From NCBI GenBank assembly GCA_963972425.1, contig CAXAUF010000001.1, forward strand, positions 1 through 64,000: a DNA stretch of 64,000 nucleotides, written 5' to 3'. The stretch is from Algorimicrobium sp002414705 (GTDB lineage Bacteria; Bacteroidota; Bacteroidia; Flavobacteriales; Flavobacteriaceae). Under the pieces are notes generated by a model that made no database searches, had not been told where the DNA came from, and saw only the letters and a list, made by a program, of their open reading frames with translations. The position numbers and the translations under genes were made by a program. The first letter of the stretch is position 1. Every line of letters begins with the position of its first letter. This document shows positions 34,842-43,271 of this stretch, one piece after another.

Positions 34842-36283
34842 TGTTAAAAAGAAAAAAAACCAAAATAGTTGCCACATTAGGACCAGCAACAAGTACCAAA
34901 GCCGTTTTAAAGGCTATGCTAGATGAAGGTGTAAATGTGTTTAGAATCAATTTTTCGCATGCTGATTATAAGGATGTGGAAGAACGCATAGCCATGATTC
35001 GGGAGCTGAATGACGAGTTTGATTATAACGCAGCTATTCTAGCCGATTTACAAGGGCCAAAATTACGCGTTGGAACCATGAAAGGCGAAGTGATTGTAAA
35101 CGAAGGCGACGAGATTATTTTTGCTACAGGAAAACGTTTTGAAGGAACTAAAGAACGCGTTTACATGACCTATGACAAGTTTCCGCAAGACGCCAAACCT
35201 GGCGAACGCATTCTTTTAGATGATGGAAAACTTATTTTTGAAGTGGTGTCAACCGATAAAAAAACGGAAGTTAAAGCACGCGTTATTCAAGGTGGACCCT
35301 TGCGTTCTAAAAAAGGCGTGAATCTACCAAACACGAATATTTCGCAACCTGCATTAACTGAGAAAGATATTGAGGATGCTATTTTTGCATGTAGTTTAAA
35401 AGTAGATTGGATGGCATTATCATTTGTTCGTCATGCTGAAGATTTAATCCAATTAGAAGAATTAATCAGCAAACATAGTGATCATAAAATTCCAATTATT
35501 GCCAAAATAGAAAAACCAGAAGCGGTAGAAAATATTGATAAAATTGTGGCCTATTGCGATGGTTTAATGGTAGCTCGAGGCGATTTAGGTGTGGAAATTC
35601 CTGCCGAAGAAGTCCCTCTTATTCAGAAAAAATTAGTGCTACGCGCTAAACAAGCTCGTATTCCGGTTATTATTGCAACTCAAATGATGGAAACCATGAT
35701 TTCCAGTTTAACACCAACACGAGCAGAAGTTAACGATGTAGCCAACTCGGTTATGGATGGCGCAGATGCCGTTATGCTTTCTGGTGAAACATCTGTTGGG
35801 CAATATCCTGTTCAGGTTATTAGGCAAATGTCTAACATTATCAAAAGTGTGGAAGATTCCAGCTTGATAAAAGTACCACAATTACCACCACATATTCGTA
35901 CCAAGCGTTTCATTACAAAATCTATCTGTTATCACGCAGCAAATATGGCAAATGAAATTGATGCCAAAGCTATTTCAACGTTAACAAATAGTGGTTATAC
36001 AGCATTTCAAATTTCGGCTTGGCGACCTAAATCTCATATTTTAGTATTTACGTCTAACCGCAGAATTTTAACCCAACTAAGTTTACTTTGGGGTGTAAAA
36101 GCGTTTTTCTATGATAAGTTTGTTAGTACAGACGAAACCATTGAGGATGTAAATGTCATTGCCTGTAAAAAAGGCTATTTGGAAGAAGGCGATATGCTGG
36201 TAAGTTTGGCTGCTATGCCAATTCAAGAAAAAGGTATGGTAAATACGCTTCGTGTGACGGAAATTACGAGTTGTAGTTTTTAA
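34841..36283 (+). CDS. pyk: Pyruvate kinase
   Basis: The protein has 480 aa. It catalyses phosphoenolpyruvate plus ADP to pyruvate plus ATP. KIVATLGPAT and FRINFSHADY open the barrel. IPIIAKIEKPEAVEN holds the catalytic Lys (about 222), MVARGDLGVEIP the Mg2+ ligands, and ATQMMETMI and MLSGETSVGQYP the active-site loops. The C-terminal domain (about 345-480) is complete. It shares one base with the IPExxxVDY gene upstream and overlaps the convergent DUF6090 gene by 4 nt. Confidence 0.97.
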   Translation: MLKRKKTKIVATLGPATSTKAVLKAMLDEGVNVFRINFSHADYKDVEERIAMIRELNDEFDYNAAILADLQGPKLRVGTMKGEVIVNEGDEIIFATGKRFEGTKERVYMTYDKFPQDAKPGERILLDDGKLIFEVVSTDKKTEVKARVIQGGPLRSKKGVNLPNTNISQPALTEKDIEDAIFACSLKVDWMALSFVRHAEDLIQLEELISKHSDHKIPIIAKIEKPEAVENIDKIVAYCDGLMVARGDLGVEIPAEEVPLIQKKLVLRAKQARIPVIIATQMMETMISSLTPTRAEVNDVANSVMDGADAVMLSGETSVGQYPVQVIRQMSNIIKSVEDSSLIKVPQLPPHIRTKRFITKSICYHAANMANEIDAKAISTLTNSGYTAFQISAWRPKSHILVFTSNRRILTQLSLLWGVKAFFYDKFVSTDETIEDVNVIACKKGYLEEGDMLVSLAAMPIQEKGMVNTLRVTEITSCSF

Positions 36284-37032
36284 GGATTATTAATTTCCTT
36301 TTCTAATTGAACAACCAATTGTTCTAGAAGAAGATTGAGTGATTTTAAATAAATTTTACCCGTATTTAAAGTTTCCAGTTTAAAGGTTGCAATATTCCAT
36401 AATTCCATACTACTTATTAGATTATTATAATCAGTTTTAGGACCACCTTGTATTAAACCATCTTTGTAATAATCTACAGCTATTTTGCTATAATTAATGT
36501 TTTTTACAAAAAAAGGTTCAATAGTATTGGTGTATTGTGTTTTGGTATAATCATTTTGAATATCTAAAATGTCTCTATATTCTCTAAAGTATTTTAAGTA
36601 TAATTTAAGGGAGTCATTTTTTATTTGAGATTGCAGATTCTGGTTTATAAATTCATCGGTAACAGGAAAGGAAAGTGTAATGTTCCAAAATGTAGCTGTA
36701 TTACCCAAAAGCTGTTTAAGTGCTGGTATAGAATCTGGATTTTTAGTATCTAATATTTTTAAAATGCGAATCCCATTTTCAATTTCAGAAGCCACGTTAT
36801 CTTTACTATGGCTTAAGTCTTCAATCTGATTTTTTAGTTCCTCTGAAATACGTTCTAAATAATCAGTTTTTCTATTTGTTGTAATTCTGTTAGAGTTCCA
36901 GTTGTTGATGCTTAACGCTATTAAAATTCCAATTACCACAAGTATAATTTCGCCAACAGCGTATTTAAAATAAGTTGTGGTTTTACCCATTGAAAGTAAA
37001 TTTTTTCTGATTTTTCTGAAGAACTTTATCAC
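36280..37032 (-). CDS. DUF6090-type single-pass membrane protein
   Basis: The protein has 250 aa. A basic N-terminus (MIKFFRKIRKNLLS) is followed by a short linker and one transmembrane helix (about 27-44, GEIILVVIGILIALSINNWN). A coiled-coil-prone segment (about 50-90) and a helical domain come next. This layout fits the DUF6090 family of Bacteroidota, which has no known function. The start is GTG (37030-37032). It is chosen because the MIKFFRKIR opening is the usual one of the family; the next ATG is 14 codons in. Confidence 0.75.
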   Translation of the reverse strand: MIKFFRKIRKNLLSMGKTTTYFKYAVGEIILVVIGILIALSINNWNSNRITTNRKTDYLERISEELKNQIEDLSHSKDNVASEIENGIRILKILDTKNPDSIPALKQLLGNTATFWNITLSFPVTDEFINQNLQSQIKNDSLKLYLKYFREYRDILDIQNDYTKTQYTNTIEPFFVKNINYSKIAVDYYKDGLIQGGPKTDYNNLISSMELWNIATFKLETLNTGKIYLKSLNLLLEQLVVQLEKEINNP

Positions 37033-37119
37033 GGATTGGTTTTATATAACTATCTGATTATATTTTGTTTGTATGTGTATGTAACGAAGTTCGACTTTTT
37101 AATTTAAAAAATCAAATTC

Positions 37120-38223
37120 CTAGAAATCAAACTGTAACTGTACACTAACTGCTTTCTTTTCTTCTAATTTCTTTTTGGTTTTTTCTGTATTGAGGTTAGA
37201 TAATGAAATCCCTAAAAGTCGCACCGAATTTTGCATACTTTCCTGAAACAATAAGTCTTTAGCGGTTTCTAAAATCACGCTGGCATCACTCACAAAATAC
37301 GGAACTGTTTTACTGCGTGTTTGCATCGTGAAATCGCTATACTTTATTTTTAAGGTGATGGTTTTTCCAGCCACCTTACTTTTTTTTAACCGTCGAGACA
37401 CTTCGTCTGCAATGTGTTCTAATTTTTCGAGCATGAAAATTTCAGAAGATAAATTCTCATTAAACGTCCGTTCTGCAGCTAATGACTTTCGAATTCTATT
37501 CGGTTTCACCTCGCTGGTATGAATGCCACGAACCACGTGGTAATAAAACCGACCAGATTTTCCAAAATGAGTATCTAGGTATTCTATGGTTTTCAATTTT
37601 AAATCACTTCCCGTAAAAATACCAAGTTGATACATTTTTTCGGCTGTTACTTTCCCGACACCATAAAATTTACGAATATCCAAGGCCTCTAAAAATGGTA
37701 ATACATCTTCAGGATTTACGGTTTTCTGACCATTGGGTTTGTTGTAATCACTGGCAACTTTGGCTATAAATTTATTGATTGAAATTCCTGCGGAAGCTGT
37801 TAAGCCGACTTCATTAAAAATCCGTGTTCGAATTTCCTGTGCTATTAAACTCGCACTTGGATTCCCTTTTTTATTTTCGGTCACATCCAAATACGCTTCA
37901 TCTAAAGACAAGGGTTCTACTAAATCTGTATACTCGTAAAATATCTTTCTTACTTGTTTAGAAATGTCATGATACCGATTAAAACGGGTTTTTGTAAAAA
38001 TCAGGTCTGGACAAAGCCGTCTAGCCTGAACACCACTCATGGCACTCCGAACGCCAAACTTGCGCGCTTCATAACTGGCAGCACTTACCACACCACGATT
38101 ACCAGAACCACCAACAGCCACTGGTTTTCCTTTTAATTCAGGATTATCCATTTGCTCTACAGAGGCATAAAAAGCATCCATATCCACATGAATAATTTTT
38201 CTAATGGGAAATGTGTCTGGCAT
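37120..38223 (-). CDS. dinB: DNA polymerase IV (Y-family, translesion)
   Basis: The protein has 367 aa. The catalytic Asp residues are in HVDMDAFYASVEQ (about 14-26) and SLDEAYLDVT (about 103-112). SYEARKFGVRSAM and the helix-hairpin-helix KFYGVGKVTAEKMYQLG are present. The C-terminus ends VQLQFDF, matching the QLxLF-type clamp-binding peptide. It performs error-prone bypass synthesis. The upstream gap has a REP-like palindrome; no LexA box was recognised. Confidence 0.95.
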   Translation of the reverse strand: MPDTFPIRKIIHVDMDAFYASVEQMDNPELKGKPVAVGGSGNRGVVSAASYEARKFGVRSAMSGVQARRLCPDLIFTKTRFNRYHDISKQVRKIFYEYTDLVEPLSLDEAYLDVTENKKGNPSASLIAQEIRTRIFNEVGLTASAGISINKFIAKVASDYNKPNGQKTVNPEDVLPFLEALDIRKFYGVGKVTAEKMYQLGIFTGSDLKLKTIEYLDTHFGKSGRFYYHVVRGIHTSEVKPNRIRKSLAAERTFNENLSSEIFMLEKLEHIADEVSRRLKKSKVAGKTITLKIKYSDFTMQTRSKTVPYFVSDASVILETAKDLLFQESMQNSVRLLGISLSNLNTEKTKKKLEEKKAVSVQLQFDF

Positions 38224-38282
38224 GATGTAAATTTATAATATCTTTATCTTTTGTGCATTTTGGTTTATAATAACCATGAAAC

Positions 38283-38400
38283 GTCAGTTCGAGTGATTTT
38301 GAGGCACGAAAAATTATATCGAGAACTAATTTAAGGTAGAAATTCGTATTCTCGATATAAATTTTACCCATTTTCAATGGTAAAATTCACTCGAACTGAC
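38283..38400. repeat. 118-bp bipartite palindrome, REP/BIME-like
   Basis: The outer arms GTCAGTTCGAGTGA (38283-38296) and TCACTCGAACTGAC (38387-38400) are perfect 14-bp inverted repeats. The inner arms TATATCGAGAA (38315-38325) and TTCTCGATATA (38349-38359) are perfect 11-bp inverted repeats around the same centre. It fills most of the 203-bp gap between dinB and the Rossmann gene, which are divergent. It is of the type mobilised by RAYT transposases, but no such gene is in the window. Confidence 0.75.
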
Positions 38401-38426
38401 AAATTTTATCAAATACAAAATACATT

Positions 38427-39089
38427 ATGGGTAAAACAGCAATCATTTTAGGAGCAACAGGATTAACAGGTGGTTTGCTTTTGGAGCAACTTCTTGCAGA
38501 TAATAGATATGAAAAAATTAAACTGTTTTCTCGATCTACTTGTGGAATTACTAATCCAAAAATAGAAGAACATTTGGTGGATTTATTCCAATTGAAATCG
38601 CATCAAGAACAGTTTACAGCTCATGTGGTGTTTTGTTGCATAGGAACCACCAAAGCTAAAACGCCAGACCAAGAAACTTATTTAAAAATTGATTATGGAA
38701 TCCCTGTTTCTGCCGCTGAAATAGCGAAAGAAAATGGCATTCAAACTTATATAGTTATTTCCGCATTAGGCGCAGATAAAAACAGTAAAGTATTTTATAA
38801 TCGTACAAAAGGTAGGATGGAAGAAGCCGTTTTGGCGCAACAAATCCCAAACACGTATGTGTTGCAACCGTCATTAATTGGTGGTAGTCGTGATGAAAAA
38901 CGCTTGGGTGAAAAATTAGCCAAAATGGCCATGACTATTTTGAATCCGTTTTTAATGGGTTCATTAGCTAAATATAAATCCATTCAACCAGAAACTATTG
39001 CTACATGTATGGTGTTTTTGGATCATAACAATTATCCTGATAGTCGGATTTTGTCTGATGATATTAAACAAATTGTAACCAATAATTAG
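38427..39089 (+). CDS. NAD(P)-binding Rossmann protein, HTATIP2-like
   Basis: The protein has 220 aa. The dinucleotide loop is GATGLTGGLLLEQL (9-22). VVFCCIGTTKAKT (about 69-81) and the YNRTKGRMEEAV segment (Y-x3-K region, about 119) match short atypical SDRs of the HTATIP2/YbjT kind. No substrate can be named. It is followed 23 nt later by the CYTH gene, so cotranscription is likely. Confidence 0.85.
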   Translation: MGKTAIILGATGLTGGLLLEQLLADNRYEKIKLFSRSTCGITNPKIEEHLVDLFQLKSHQEQFTAHVVFCCIGTTKAKTPDQETYLKIDYGIPVSAAEIAKENGIQTYIVISALGADKNSKVFYNRTKGRMEEAVLAQQIPNTYVLQPSLIGGSRDEKRLGEKLAKMAMTILNPFLMGSLAKYKSIQPETIATCMVFLDHNNYPDSRILSDDIKQIVTNN

Positions 39090-39112
39090 ATTCTCATTTT
39101 TATAGTATATAT

Positions 39113-39586
39113 ATGATTGAAATAGAACGAAAATTTTTAGTCACTTCGCAGCAATTTAAAGCCGAAGCCATTCGGAAAACCCATATCAAGCAAGGGTTTT
39201 TAAATACAGATAAAGCGCGAACGGTTCGTGTACGATTGAAAGGTGACAGTGGATTTATAACCGTTAAAGGTCCTTCTACGGATGGTGGTTTATCCCGTTT
39301 TGAATGGGAAAAGGAGATTTCAAAAGCAGATGCTGAAGCCTTATTACAAGTGTGTGAAACAGGTATGATTGATAAAATGCGATACGAAATTGAAGTGGGA
39401 AACCATCTATTTGAAGTCGATGAATTTTTTGGTGATAACACCGGATTAACTGTTGCCGAAGTCGAATTATCGCATCCAACTGAAATATTCAAAAAACCAA
39501 CTTGGCTTGGAGAGGAAGTGACAGGTGATGCTAAATATTATAATTCACAGTTGAGTAAGAGCCCGTTCAAAAATTGGGATTTATGA
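39113..39586 (+). CDS. CYTH domain protein
   Basis: The protein has 157 aa. The ExExK signature is E3-I-E5-R-K7 at the N-terminus. Basic phosphate-binding residues follow in RTVRVRLKG, FITVKGP and KMRYEIEVG, and acidic metal residues in EVDEF and AEVEL. CYTH proteins hydrolyse triphosphates (inorganic triphosphatase or thiamine triphosphatase) in a closed beta tunnel. Which substrate is used here is open. Confidence 0.92.
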   Translation: MIEIERKFLVTSQQFKAEAIRKTHIKQGFLNTDKARTVRVRLKGDSGFITVKGPSTDGGLSRFEWEKEISKADAEALLQVCETGMIDKMRYEIEVGNHLFEVDEFFGDNTGLTVAEVELSHPTEIFKKPTWLGEEVTGDAKYYNSQLSKSPFKNWDL

Positions 39587-39635
39587 TAAACCTTGTAGCT
39601 TCATCAACACGTAAAATTGAAAAACCACAGGTTTA

Positions 39636-40505
39636 ATGAAACAGTTAAAAATAGTTTTCCAAATTATTATAATTGTTGCACTTCTCATTCACTTTTCAGT
39701 CAAAGATTACGTCTACGCGTCTGCCATCATCTTCTATGCCTTTCCACTTCCTATTTTAATTTTACTAATAGTATTTTCAATATTAATTAATAAGAATTGG
39801 CGTAAAATATCTATTTTATTATTCATTGTTTTGAGTGCTATTTGGTATTTTAAAAGCTTTGTATCACATCACGAAAATGCCGTTAATGAAGGTTTGGAAG
39901 TTGTTGTTTGGAATGCTGGACACGATCAAAGTTTTGAAGACGCTTTTCTAGAAAACAAAAAGATTCCAGATGTTTTGGTGTTAATAGAATGTAATCTAAA
40001 ATCCATTCAAGAAACGCGAAATACATATCCAAATTATTACTTTCATGAATCGGAAGAAGAAATAGGCATTTTCTCCAAAACACCGTTAAAAATTATTAGT
40101 GAAGTAACTTCTGAAACAAATTCTACCGTTTTAAAATTTTCCACGAATAACATTATTTTTTATGCGGTTGATTTAACAGCTGATGTATTTAACTCCAGAA
40201 AAGAAGAGCTTCAATTTGTATACTCAAATATAGAATATCATAGTAATTCAGTTGTTTTAGGAGATTTCAATACACCTCTAGAATCCATTTATTTCGAAGA
40301 TTTTAAAGCTAATTATAATCATGCTTTTTCTGTTAAAGGAAATGGTTTTAAAGAAACCTGGTTTTGGAATTTACCCTTGTTATCACTGGATCATATTTGG
40401 GTATCTCATAATTTGATAATAAATAAAACGAATAAAATAAAAACCTGGAAATCAGATCATAATATGTTACGAACATATATTAGTCGATTAATTATTCCGA
40501 AATAG
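39636..40505 (+). CDS. Membrane-anchored endonuclease/exonuclease/phosphatase (EEP) protein
   Basis: The protein has 289 aa. Two or three hydrophobic helices (about 5-75) precede a soluble EEP domain. Catalytic motifs are VVVWNAGHD (about 88), LVLIECN (Glu, about 113), VVLGDFNTP (about 206), SLDHIW (about 253) and the final SDHNML (about 274). EEP proteins cleave phosphodiesters of nucleic acids or lipids. The compact length lacks the larger insertions of AP endonucleases. The domain probably faces the periplasm. The 3' end overlaps the convergent pbpC by 14 bp. Confidence 0.85.
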   Translation: MKQLKIVFQIIIIVALLIHFSVKDYVYASAIIFYAFPLPILILLIVFSILINKNWRKISILLFIVLSAIWYFKSFVSHHENAVNEGLEVVVWNAGHDQSFEDAFLENKKIPDVLVLIECNLKSIQETRNTYPNYYFHESEEEIGIFSKTPLKIISEVTSETNSTVLKFSTNNIIFYAVDLTADVFNSRKEELQFVYSNIEYHSNSVVLGDFNTPLESIYFEDFKANYNHAFSVKGNGFKETWFWNLPLLSLDHIWVSHNLIINKTNKIKTWKSDHNMLRTYISRLIIPK

Positions 40506-42843
40506 TCATCCAGCGTTTGGCTTCATTTCCAAAGGCATCCACAACCGTTAGTAAATGTTTTCCTTTTTTAGGAAGGATTCCAAATTCATGAATATTTTGC
40601 GTGCTTCCTAAAAACTGCTCATTTAAATACCAAAATACCGTTGTTTCAGGTTTGGAATGTGCTATTTTTAAAATGAGTTCATTGGTTTTTCCATCAAAAC
40701 CTTTAGGTAAGAAAATGCTGTTATTGTCATTGGGATACATGAATTGCATGGAAATGGCGTTTTCTCCCAAACAATCTGCTCTAAAAGGAGGTAGGGGTTT
40801 ATAAAACGGATTTTTGGTTTTATAATAATAAGCCATTAATGGTGGTAATACAAACCATGATTTATGCGAAATATCTGCAATGGCCTCACAAGACGAATTC
40901 ACTTGAAACTGCTCTAACCTATCTAAATGAACCAATACATGATACGGACAAGGCTTGGTTTTTAACCCAGAAATTTGAATGAATTTTTGTTCTACCGCAT
41001 CACAATTTGGCGATGCACGATGCCCACTTTGTTTGCAAATAGAAACTTCCTGCATCTCATCATAAGGTTTTGCAAACCATTCAGAATTTGGCAATAGATT
41101 AAACACATCAAATAAAATAGGTGCAGCCGTTTGTACACCAACTAAACCCGGTCTGCCTTCACCATCCGCATTTCCAACCCAAACACCAACCACATAATCT
41201 TTGGTTGTTCCAATAGCCCAAGCATCACGAAAACCGAAACTGGTACCTGTTTTCCAGGCTATTTGTTTGGAACCATCATAAAACTCCCAATTATCGTCAC
41301 CTTCTGGTCTGTTAACGGTTTTTAAACTTTCATAAGTTAAATAGATGGAAGCGGCATCAAAAAGTGTTTTATCAGCAGTTTTTTTTCCGAAGTCAACTGT
41401 TTTGGAATTGATAAAAATGGGTGCCGTAAATTCGTTAGTAAAATACTCGCTAGACGTTTCCGAAAAATGATTTAGGGTTGAAGATAGCGCAGCATAACTT
41501 TTACACAAATCCCATAAATTACTTTCGGCTCCTCCTAAAATCAAAGATAATCCATAATAATTGGCAGATTCCGATAAATCTTTAAGCTGTAATTTCTTTA
41601 AATATTGATAAAATCTGTCCAACCCAAACTCCTGCAACATTCTAACCGATGGCACATTTAAAGAGCGTGATAAGGCGCGACTAGCCGGTACGGCTCCATC
41701 ATAAGTTTTGTTGTAGTTTTCGGGATTATAACTTCCATACTGTGTTGGTATGTCCGCAACTAATGTGTTTGGTAATAAATCGCCAGCATCCAACATGGCA
41801 GCATATAAAAAGGGTTTTAAAATACTGCCCGTACTTCTTGGTTTATCAATAATGTCCACATCTTTTTGGTGTAATTTACTGGTTGGTGAATTTCCAACAT
41901 AGGCTAGAACCTTTTTGGTTTTCACATCTAAAACTAAAACAGCCGCATTATGAATATCGTTTTGCTTTAGTTGATTATAATGTGTTTTCACAAGTTGATT
42001 AACACGTTCTTGTAAATGATTATCAACGGTTGTTTGAATGCGTTTTCCCGAATGTGCTGTAGCTACTTTTTGTAATAAATGAGGAGCCGTTTGTGGTAAG
42101 GCATACGGTTTTTGGGGTAATCCTTCTGCTATAGAAAGTTGATAGGTTAAGGAATCTAAAACCTTATTATCTAGTAATTTTTTGAGTAAACGATTGCGTT
42201 TTTTTAGTAATTGTTCTTGATTCTTTCCAGGATAAATTAAGCTTGGTGCATTTGGTAAAACAGCCAAGGTAGCATGTTCTGCCCAAGATAATTGTGTAGC
42301 ATCACGATTAAAATACCGCCAAGATGCAGCATCCAAACCAACCACATTTCCGCCAAAAGGTGTGTTACTAGTATAATAGGCTAAAATCTGATCTTTGCTT
42401 TCGCGAAGTTCCAAACGGGTTGCTAAAATAATTTCAATACCTTTTTCAAAATAGGTTCTATTTTGGCCTTTTCGGGATAAACGAATCACTTGTTGTGTGA
42501 GCGTGCTTCCACCACGTTTAATACCATCCGATTTTAAGTTCTCTTTAAAGGCTTTAAAAATGGAAATTGGATTAAAACCAGGATGTTTGTAGAAATAGGC
42601 ATCTTCAAAAGCAATAATACAGGTTTTAAATTTTTCTGGTATAGAATCGTTTTGGGGAAATCGCCATTGACCATCACTCGCAATTTTAGCACCTAAAAGC
42701 TGATTGGTTTTACTCGTAATAACGGTTGCCGTGGGATCTGTAAATAACTTATTAGGTAAACAGAAATAATAGGCAATGAGTAATAGGAATACGATTGCCG
42801 ATTTTATTTTATTCGTTTTTATGTAGGTTGTTAATTTGTTCAA
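40492..42843 (-). CDS. pbpC: Penicillin-binding protein 1C
   Basis: The protein has 783 aa. An N-terminal membrane anchor (about 13-30) is followed by a GT51 glycosyltransferase domain with AFEDAYFYKHPGF and KRGGSTLTQQVIR. The transpeptidase domain has its catalytic Ser in STGSILKPF (about 337) and WKTGTSFGFRDAW as the KTG box. A C-terminal BiPBP_C domain ends the protein. The start codon is TTG (42841-42843), placed immediately after the stop of the ABM-like gene with no gap. It acts in wall repair and commonly pairs with alpha-2-macroglobulin, which is the gene at 43272. Confidence 0.93.
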   Translation of the reverse strand: MNKLTTYIKTNKIKSAIVFLLLIAYYFCLPNKLFTDPTATVITSKTNQLLGAKIASDGQWRFPQNDSIPEKFKTCIIAFEDAYFYKHPGFNPISIFKAFKENLKSDGIKRGGSTLTQQVIRLSRKGQNRTYFEKGIEIILATRLELRESKDQILAYYTSNTPFGGNVVGLDAASWRYFNRDATQLSWAEHATLAVLPNAPSLIYPGKNQEQLLKKRNRLLKKLLDNKVLDSLTYQLSIAEGLPQKPYALPQTAPHLLQKVATAHSGKRIQTTVDNHLQERVNQLVKTHYNQLKQNDIHNAAVLVLDVKTKKVLAYVGNSPTSKLHQKDVDIIDKPRSTGSILKPFLYAAMLDAGDLLPNTLVADIPTQYGSYNPENYNKTYDGAVPASRALSRSLNVPSVRMLQEFGLDRFYQYLKKLQLKDLSESANYYGLSLILGGAESNLWDLCKSYAALSSTLNHFSETSSEYFTNEFTAPIFINSKTVDFGKKTADKTLFDAASIYLTYESLKTVNRPEGDDNWEFYDGSKQIAWKTGTSFGFRDAWAIGTTKDYVVGVWVGNADGEGRPGLVGVQTAAPILFDVFNLLPNSEWFAKPYDEMQEVSICKQSGHRASPNCDAVEQKFIQISGLKTKPCPYHVLVHLDRLEQFQVNSSCEAIADISHKSWFVLPPLMAYYYKTKNPFYKPLPPFRADCLGENAISMQFMYPNDNNSIFLPKGFDGKTNELILKIAHSKPETTVFWYLNEQFLGSTQNIHEFGILPKKGKHLLTVVDAFGNEAKRWMTISE

Positions 42844-43152
42844 CTATTTTTTGAATTCGTATTCGCGTTCCACTTTACAAATCCGAACGTGATACCAGTT
42901 ATACCATTCCTCGCGACCTTTTTGTTGTGCAAAAACATGATCGCTTTCCTGTTTCCAGTTTTTAATGGCATCTAAACTGTCCCAATAACTAACGGTTATT
43001 CCTAAACCGTCTCTGGCGGATTCAATACCAATAAATCCAGGTTGTTGTTTAGCGAGTAGCTCCATTTTTTTTGCCATTTCAGAATAACCTTCAATGTGAT
43101 CGGTTTGTGTTGAGGTAAAAATAACAGCATAATAGGGTTTTTGATTTGTCAT
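42844..43152 (-). CDS. Antibiotic biosynthesis monooxygenase (ABM)-like small protein
   Basis: The protein has 102 aa. The ferredoxin-like ABM fold is suggested by YYAVIFTSTQTDHIEGYSEMAKKMELLAKQQPGFIG and ITVSYWDSLDAIKNWKQESDH. Homologues are heme-degrading or quinol monooxygenases, but many are uncharacterised. It is inserted between the alpha-2-macroglobulin gene and pbpC. Its TAG directly abuts the pbpC TTG start, so the two are coupled. Confidence 0.85.
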   Translation of the reverse strand: MTNQKPYYAVIFTSTQTDHIEGYSEMAKKMELLAKQQPGFIGIESARDGLGITVSYWDSLDAIKNWKQESDHVFAQQKGREEWYNWYHVRICKVEREYEFKK

Positions 43153-43271
43153 AGTTTCGTCATTCCTGCTTTCGTGGAAATTGTCTTGTTTAATTATATA
43201 AATTTACTTTTTTGAATTACTATGAGATTAACTACGCTGAATCTTCGATTTCCTGCTTTGGCAAGAATTGG

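Noticed and set aside
43153..43271. Possible third REP-like repeat before the ABM gene (two TTCCTGCTTT copies)
   Set aside because: Only short direct matches are present and no stem or second genomic copy could be shown within the window.
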